NCBI GenBank assembly: GCA_944470555.2 | Contig: OX104134.1 | Location: forward strand, 75,758,678-75,822,677 | DNA length: 64,000 bases | Origin: Heterobilharzia americana | Lineage: Eukaryota > Platyhelminthes > Trematoda > Strigeidida > Schistosomatidae | Direction of reading: 5' to 3' | Shown: positions 58,931-64,000 of the stretch, piece by piece | How positions within the stretch are numbered: the stretch's first letter is position 1 | Layout of the letters: each line of letters begins with the position of its first letter | Position numbers and translations under genes: made by a program | The notes under the pieces: generated by a model | What the model was told of the DNA's origin: nothing | The model's database searches: none | What the model saw: only the letters and a program-made list of their open reading frames with translations

Positions 58931-59134
58931 TCAGTTACAAAGTGAAATGGCCTTTTATGCTACTTGGACTCAAGAGAACAGTAAAAAGCAGCTAATGTAC
59001 AGAAAAATGCCCCAGATTATGAATAAATGTTTCTGTGTATCTCCTCCTATCTAGTATTTCATTTTCACAAAATGCTACCTTTAAAATCTCTGATATATGT
59101 ATAGTGTGTTCTTCCTTGTGCTTCTCTTGTTCAG

Positions 59135-59285
59135 CTTCCTAATTCGGGATGTACGTCGAGCGGAGACTTCATCTTGGAGAGCAGATATGGCTGGAGTTAA
59201 TTTAGAAACGGCAGACCAATTATGTGACACTTTAATTGAACACTATACAGAAAAGCTTGTACCATCAAGTTTAAATTTATCTTAA
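59135..59285 (+). CDS. Probable terminal exon of an unidentified host gene
   Basis: A strong acceptor (CTTGTGCTTCTCTTGTTCAG) precedes a frame reading FLIRDVRRAETSSWRADMAG, then VNLETADQLCDTLIEHYTEK and LVPSSLNLS before a stop. A polyadenylation-type AATAAA lies about 70 bases downstream (near 59,353). The text looks like an amphipathic, normally constrained protein C-terminus rather than retroelement sequence, but I do not recognise the family. Upstream exons must lie 5' of the SR2 copy or in sequence I could not parse. Confidence 0.45.
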
Positions 59286-60429
59286 AAAAGTACCAGTTGT
59301 ATATTTTACATGATTTTTGTATACAAAAACAACCATACTCTAATTAATTATACAATAAATTGGCCTTCTTTGATTTTGTTTGAATTTCTGGTTTCAAATT
59401 CGTAGGACATGAACGATACTTCAGCTGACTGAGTGATTTATTCAGTTTAGTCTCAACATATTTATCTGAGCAACTTGATAATATTCTTAGCTGTTACATA
59501 ACAAATAAGGGAGTGACATGATACAACCTTCATTGTATAGTAGATTACAAACCACACCTGGCGAAACACCTAGGATTGATTTCACTCTACGGTAGTTAGT
59601 CGGATGTGTAAACCAATCGGTCAAAGTTCCACAAGTGTAGTGAACATCTATCATTACTTGAGCTGAAGCCCAATTATCCTCTGTGTGTGCGTATGTGCAT
59701 GTATATCAAACTAACTACAGCGTTCGTCATCTGTTGTCACAGATATCAGCCATGTTCTGTTTGAGATTTGTATTTAGGTGCTGGTCATCTGACCTATGTT
59801 GAATTCCTAATACTGTCATTCATGACCGAGTTGTTAATATTTTACTGAAATAATTTCTAAGTTTGTTTAAAGTCAGTTAGTTCAAGTTCACTAAGGGGAT
59901 CCAGGTAGTTCATTTATTATTTTCCTTCTGTGTCAACTTATCGGATCCTTGTTGAACGACGTATATGTTTGGATTTTGTGGTAAGAGTATAGCCCATCAG
60001 TCTAGACTACTAACTATAAAATATAGGTATAAGCCCTTCTCAGCTTGCCTCAGCCTCGACAACTGGATAGTATTTCATAAACCATCAATGACTGAATATC
60101 TCATAGATTGGTATTTAAAACGGCTCCAATCGAATCGCTTTGTTTATTAAATATTTATGATTCCTTTGAATTCACTTCCTACTGGTGTCACTCTAAAGAA
60201 TAATCCGACTGACTTCGAAGTGTTCTACTTAACGCAAACGCTATGAATAACCAACTCAGCCCATCGGTCCGTGAACATACCATCATGTATTTTATGTTGT
60301 CATCCAGTGACAGGATTATTTTTATATCACCATTGGTCACATCAAATGACTTCAAAAATATACAAGATTTCCCAGGGTATTTTGACGGTCACGACAAAAA
60401 TAATAGTTATGATTTATTAGTTACAAAGA
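59286..60429. other. 3' flank of the putative exon; no other feature seen
   Basis: Possible 3' UTR up to about 59,375, then AT-rich sequence. Frames at 59,965-60,150 and 60,243-60,446 are unsupported. Confidence 0.35.
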
Positions 60430-61480
60430 TCCATTCAGTGGGCTGAGTTACATTTCTTGTACGGAGGCCAATAATACTGTACAGACAGACAAAATCTCGC
60501 ACACACGTGCATCGCCTCAAGTCGCCACACTTCACAGTAGTACACAAAGAACAGGTGGATAGTAAAGGAGTGATATCAAAGAAGATAAAGCAGTGTGAGC
60601 GAATAAACAATCTGGAGTTAAAGATTACTGCAAATATTCAAACATTAGATGTTAAGGAGTGATTACACATATACGCCATTGTAACCGATTTTCTGCCATG
60701 TCACCAAGATTCCTCGATCACTGATTCCTTTCGTCTCGAGTCTGGCAGCCAGGCAGTCTACATCACTTCGCGCTACTCAGAGCAACAGTCAGAGACTTCA
60801 TCGACTGGTGCCAAGTGTTGGTCTTCCCAACCTGAACCCTCTTCCAATCTAATCCAACTTCTCTAAACATTGCATGTTGAGGCAGGCTGTGGTTCGGTAT
60901 GCGCAACACGTGTCTAAGCTATCTCAGTCGACTAAGGTTCACAACCTCATTGACTGACTTGCCTACTACCCTCACCATTGCTCATACGGTGATTTCACCA
61001 AACGCGAGCAATGTTACGAAGACACCTGTGGTCAAAGCCCTGTAATCACTTCATGTCTTCTACTTTTAACGGTTATACCTCACAGCCATACAAAGCGACA
61101 GAACGGACTGCATTGCAGTGCACTCGTCCCCTGATCGATAGTCGGATATCTCACCAGTCGGCATCACAGATGACGCATATTGGAAAGTGCTAAATGGGCC
61201 TTCTGTGTCCGAGATGAGATTTTGTCAACAACCAGCTAGTTTGAGCTGATGCAACTCCCCACGTAAGTGAAGTGGTCGACACATTGTACCACTTCGCTAC
61301 CTATAATTAAACTGGGAGTTGTTGTGAAGTATCATGTCACACCAGACAGGTGGGAGACGCATGTCAGTCAAACATACTCAAATTTCTACTGAACGCGTTC
61401 AGAAGACCCTGAACTTTGTCACTGTCTTTACAGACCTGGACAATAATACTATGCAGTTGACCATAGTGAAATGAACGGTG
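60430..61480 (-). mobile_element. SR2/SjR2-like RTE 3' fragment
   Basis: Minus-strand order: decayed C-terminal RT text near 61,200-60,700 (a LxALQCSPFCRF segment equivalent to the VYxAxVRSVLLYG block, then HCSRLV for the HRCLRSI block, and VDEVSDC near 60,800), then the family 3' UTR at 60,610-60,440 (CTGTTCTTTGTGTACTACTG then TGAAGTGTGGCGACTTGAGG). Heavily mutated. Confidence 0.65.
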
Positions 61481-61786
61481 AGATTTTTAACAGGCAACTC
61501 AGTGGTGTTTAAGTTAAAATACTCATTTCTCTAAATCATATTTCTAGCAGTTATCAAGCGGAGATTACATGTACGTAATCTAAAATTGCGCATACCTATA
61601 GTCATGTTATTAGCGATCTCCCTTAAACACTAAAGAACTCTTCTGGTAATAAATTTTATTTCCAATAACTGAGGTCACTACACTGATAATGGGTTGGTTT
61701 TCGGTTCTTTTTGAAGCGCTATCTGTTAGCCTAGACAGAATACGACCCAGTTAGATTAAAAATATGAATTGTAAGTTTGATTTGTG
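61481..61786. other. Non-coding interval; nothing recognised
   Basis: No feature is supported between the SR2 fragment and the putative minus-strand exon. Confidence 0.35.
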
Positions 61787-62146
61787 TTAAACATCTTCAC
61801 TTTCGTTTAACATACTTAAAACAGAGAATTTTATTGGGTATGCCACTTGAGTTGGTAAATAACGTGTGGGAATATATTTGGAACTATAACTTATGTTATC
61901 TTCAGTTATGTAACAAAGTGGTGTGCATAAGTTATTTGTTGAAAGCATCGCATCTTGTTGTTGCTTTTGTAGTAAACTGGCGTTCGCAGTCAAATTTGAA
62001 GATATGCATGAATAACGTTTATCATATGCTGTACTGGTTGTGTTAGTGGTACTGTTAGATGCATTGCTCGCAGCCTGCATGCTTATCGTGGGTAAATGAT
62101 GAAATTCTATTTGGCCTTCATTCATTCCTTGTTTATTGGGTTCTAC
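61787..62146 (-). CDS. Candidate exon of an unidentified host gene
   Basis: A good acceptor on the minus strand (CTACCTTCTTTCTGTTAACAG, ending at 62,147) leads into an open frame beginning VEPNKQGMNEGQIEFHHLPT, rich in Asn, Ser, Thr and Gln (ASNASNSTTNTTST, then QKQQQDAML). It stays open 119 codons to a stop at 61,787; a GTATGT donor inside it near 61,820 is an alternative end. Such Asn/Ser/Gln-rich linkers are common in flatworm regulatory proteins. No domain is recognised. Confidence 0.4.
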   Translation of the reverse strand, partial: VEPNKQGMNEGQIEFHHLPTISMQAASNASNSTTNTTSTAYDKRYSCISSNLTANASLLQKQQQDAMLSTNNLCTPLCYITEDNISYSSKYIPTRYLPTQVAYPIKFSVLSMLNESEDV

Positions 62147-62800
62147 CTGTTAACAGAAAGAAGGTAGATTACACCAAGATTGTCATGAATGACTAGTAAC
62201 TTGAAGAAAGTATAACTTCCTTACTTGCTGGAACTTAGTTTACGATAATTAGTCACTAAGTTCAGACCAAAGTAAATGCCCTAAGTATTGTGATATGATA
62301 AGTCATTTGAGTTTAGCTGTACAATATAGTCATTAATGTATATTTCAGAAAGCTGTAATGAACAATCAGTTAAGTATCAAACAAATCAGTTGGTTTTAAC
62401 GTTTGAAACGTGATATTGAATAAGTAGCGCTGCGAGATTTGCACACTCGTCAAAGATTTCCAGTAAAGTTTCAGCCATTCACCTGTAATTTCAATGTGGT
62501 TCCTGTTTTAATCCTATTGGTAAACTTGAATATCTGCGTTTACATTGTTGTAATCAGGAGTAACAACTGAACTTGAGAAGTTGTAGATTTCTCCTGTCTT
62601 CAATGCACAAACAGTAAAACATCATAAGGGATGAGAAGTGCAACATTGTTGCGATATACTGTCAGTTAAAAATCTTATATGAGGAGATATTACCCTGTTC
62701 AAGTTGACTTGGCATATCTGATTATTGCATTTTTTGCTACTAAATATGTAGCTCACAAATTCCTATTTGTTTTGAGCATTAGAAAGCTTAGTCATGATAG

Positions 62801-62802
<2 letters not shown>
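62147..62802. other. Presumed intron or intergenic DNA
   Basis: No feature is seen up to the AT microsatellite. Confidence 0.35.

Positions 62803-62885
<83 letters not shown>
62803..62885. repeat. (AT)n microsatellite, about 83 bp
   Basis: Uninterrupted AT dinucleotides. It generates a false open frame with a long Ile-Tyr run across 62,679-63,107. Confidence 0.97.
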
Positions 62886-62886
<1 letters not shown>

Positions 62887-63534
62887 TTTACCAGGTTAAC
62901 TCTTTCATTGGCATTGCTGTGAAGGGCGCAAGGACTTGTGATTTCAGGAGCACAGGCTTCATACTAACTACTCTAGGATGCAACAGTGATGGTCATCCAT
63001 CGATGATCACCTTTATTGGTCCTGCTTTTCAGTCGTCTCTAGGAGGCTTAGAAATGGTCAACCCTAAAATTAATTTCATAACATGGTGTTTGAGTACTGG
63101 TCGCTAGGTATTTCGACTTCGGATCAAACTATGCAGTCAGTTTTTCTCCAAATAGACCGTCTGTGGTTGGCCTCAGACAACCAGTCGATTAGGTTTTTAG
63201 TTTACATATGTCGATCAGTCAGATCATCAACATCGATTAATTTATCTTGATAAATAACATATCATCATGTTGACAGCTAGGAAGTATCGATTATATTCAT
63301 GCTTCCTGAAGTAATAGGGTCGTTTTTGGTTACTACCATGTATTTTATAGTAATTCGTTAGCAACACTTTATCTTACATAATTTTAGGCTGGTAATGCCT
63401 CTCATGATTCCCTTCCCCATTCTTAGAAGTGAAACTAGTTTGTTCCTTATGTAGAAAGAAACAGCCAACATTTCTGAATGGTTCACAAATCTAATAGTAG
63501 CTAAGACCTAATGCATAGCTTTAACTCGCTTAGT
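62886..63534. other. Non-coding interval; nothing recognised
   Basis: No supported gene or element between the AT repeat and the SM-alpha pair. Confidence 0.35.
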
Positions 63535-63695
63535 GGTGGCTTGCAGGGAATCCAACACACGAGTTTCGTTCTGTTTGGTACTCGTCAGCTTGGTCTCCCT
63601 ACATTCCAGTGGGTGGTTGTATTCCCACTAAGACTCCGAGCCAGCATGTATCACTCTGCATGCCAAAGCGTTACCCTCTAGGCTACTCAGTGGGG
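63535..63695 (-). mobile_element. SM-alpha hammerhead SINE, minus-strand copy
   Basis: On the minus strand AGTAGCCTAGAGGGTAACGC resembles a tRNA A-box head (near 63,690-63,670) and GGAGTCTTAGTGG is a weak B-box. The ribozyme part has an intact CTGACGA box and GAAA box (63,593-63,546) but a weakened stem II and no clear GUH cleavage triplet. Confidence 0.65.
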
Positions 63696-63703
63696 TGCAA
63701 GTA

Positions 63704-63752
63704 CATCCAGCTGACGAGTCCTGAGTAGGAAGAAACGCGAGTACCGGATTCC
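63704..63752 (+). ncRNA. Hammerhead ribozyme (SM-alpha type), nearly intact core
   Basis: CTGACGA at 63,711-63,717 and GAAA at 63,732-63,735 are intact. Stem II has lost one closing pair (GGAA instead of GGAC), the cleavage triplet reads GTA instead of GTC, and stem I has one mismatch. GUA is a tolerated triplet in hammerheads, so weak activity is possible. It lies head to head with the minus-strand copy just upstream and has no tRNA-like head of its own. Confidence 0.7.
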
Positions 63753-63829
63753 ACTGCTAGCAACCACCAGGCAAATTATAGCATTCGCTGGGTTCCATAA
63801 AATACATCTACTAAAAAAGTCTGTGAAAC

Positions 63830-64000
63830 AGGCTGGATTCAGGAAGTACAAATCATGTGCCGACCAAATTGCAACGCTTCGCATCGTCATAGAACAAAGT
63901 ATAGAATGGCAGTCAACTCTACACCTCAACTTCCTCCACTTTGAAAAGGCCTTTGACAGCGTCGACCGACAAGTAATTTGGCAGTTGCTTCAACACTATC
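63830..64000 (+). mobile_element. RTE retrotransposon copy D, running off the window
   Basis: An open plus-strand text starts at QAGFRKYKSCADQIATLRIV and continues through NFLHFEKAFDSVDRQVIW to LLQHY at the last base. It is close to copy A over the same residues and shows no frameshift in the visible part. The abrupt start near 63,830 looks like a 5' truncation. Confidence 0.85.

Larger units (their letters stand above)
57190..58960 (+). mobile_element. SR2/SjR2-like RTE copy, interrupted by an SM-alpha SINE
   Basis: Plus-strand blocks of the SR2-type protein appear in order: ISETISEMDRFAIHSKGIRH (near 57,340), ERWANHF, EVISNLKRGRYFRDGGRR (near 57,530), then after a SINE insertion VPVFKKVEKVMWDNHRVIRL (near 57,880) and VDRVVLLKCLSMKGVQDKYI (near 58,140). 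The catalytic YADD region and C-terminus are largely lost. It ends in the SR2 3' UTR tract (TTGCATACTGCTGTGTAGTG then TGGCAACTTGAATCAGTTCA, 58,827-58,870). Inactive. Confidence 0.75.

Noticed and set aside
62679..63107. 142-codon open frame with a long Ile-Tyr run
   Set aside because: The run is the translation of the AT dinucleotide repeat. The flanking codons show no domain.

Overview
The window looks like intergenic and intronic DNA from a blood fluke (Schistosoma or a close relative). It is AT-leaning, lacks bacterial operon structure, and is packed with retroelements in various states of decay. The families fit a trematode: RTE-clade non-LTR elements of the SR3/Perere-3 and SR2/SjR2 types, CR1-clade elements, a Penelope-like element, a CsRn1/Boudicca-like gypsy LTR element with a CHCC-type Gag finger, a Merlin-like DNA transposon, and tRNA-headed SINEs carrying hammerhead ribozymes (the SM-alpha type known from schistosomes). 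Family names rest on motif recognition only; no search was run.

Layout. 1-2,171 is one arm of an inverted repeat whose mate is 20,369-22,538; the arms differ by one indel that I could find. The left arm holds a Merlin-like transposase relic and the GIY-YIG end of a Penelope-like element whose RT half continues to about 3,490. At 6,745-9,349 lies a young 5'-truncated RTE copy with a perfect 15-bp target-site duplication. 9.8-16 kb carries a small family of MITE-like inverted-repeat elements and a 22-bp perfect hairpin. 16.5-19.5 kb is a nearly full-length but decayed RTE copy. 23.8-25.6 kb holds two SR2-like pieces. 25.8-27.2 kb (minus strand) holds the only clear host gene, exons of an eIF4G-like translation factor plus two possible micro-exons.

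27,780-28,340 is a fold-back pair of hammerhead SINEs bounded by a 12-bp direct repeat. 29.3-30.5 kb is a gypsy pol relic, followed by a third RTE copy (30.5-37.6 kb) split by an antisense CR1 insertion (33.0-36.9 kb). 40,535-45,168 is an LTR element with identical 432-bp LTRs, a 4-bp target duplication and no integrase core. 46.1-51.2 kb is a long CR1 element with an intact 700-codon RT frame. 56-61.5 kb holds more SR2-like copies, one interrupted by an SM-alpha SINE. Two isolated host-like exons are at 59,135-59,285 (+) and 61,787-62,146 (-). The window ends inside a fourth RTE copy.

Except for the eIF4G-like gene and the two orphan exons, nearly all coding potential is retroelement-derived. 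The elements with fewest lesions (RTE copy at 6.7-9.3 kb, LTR element, hammerhead fold-back, CR1 RT frame) are probably the most recent arrivals. The features most worth pursuing are the fold-back hammerhead insertion, the near-identical inverted arms and the integrase-less LTR element.
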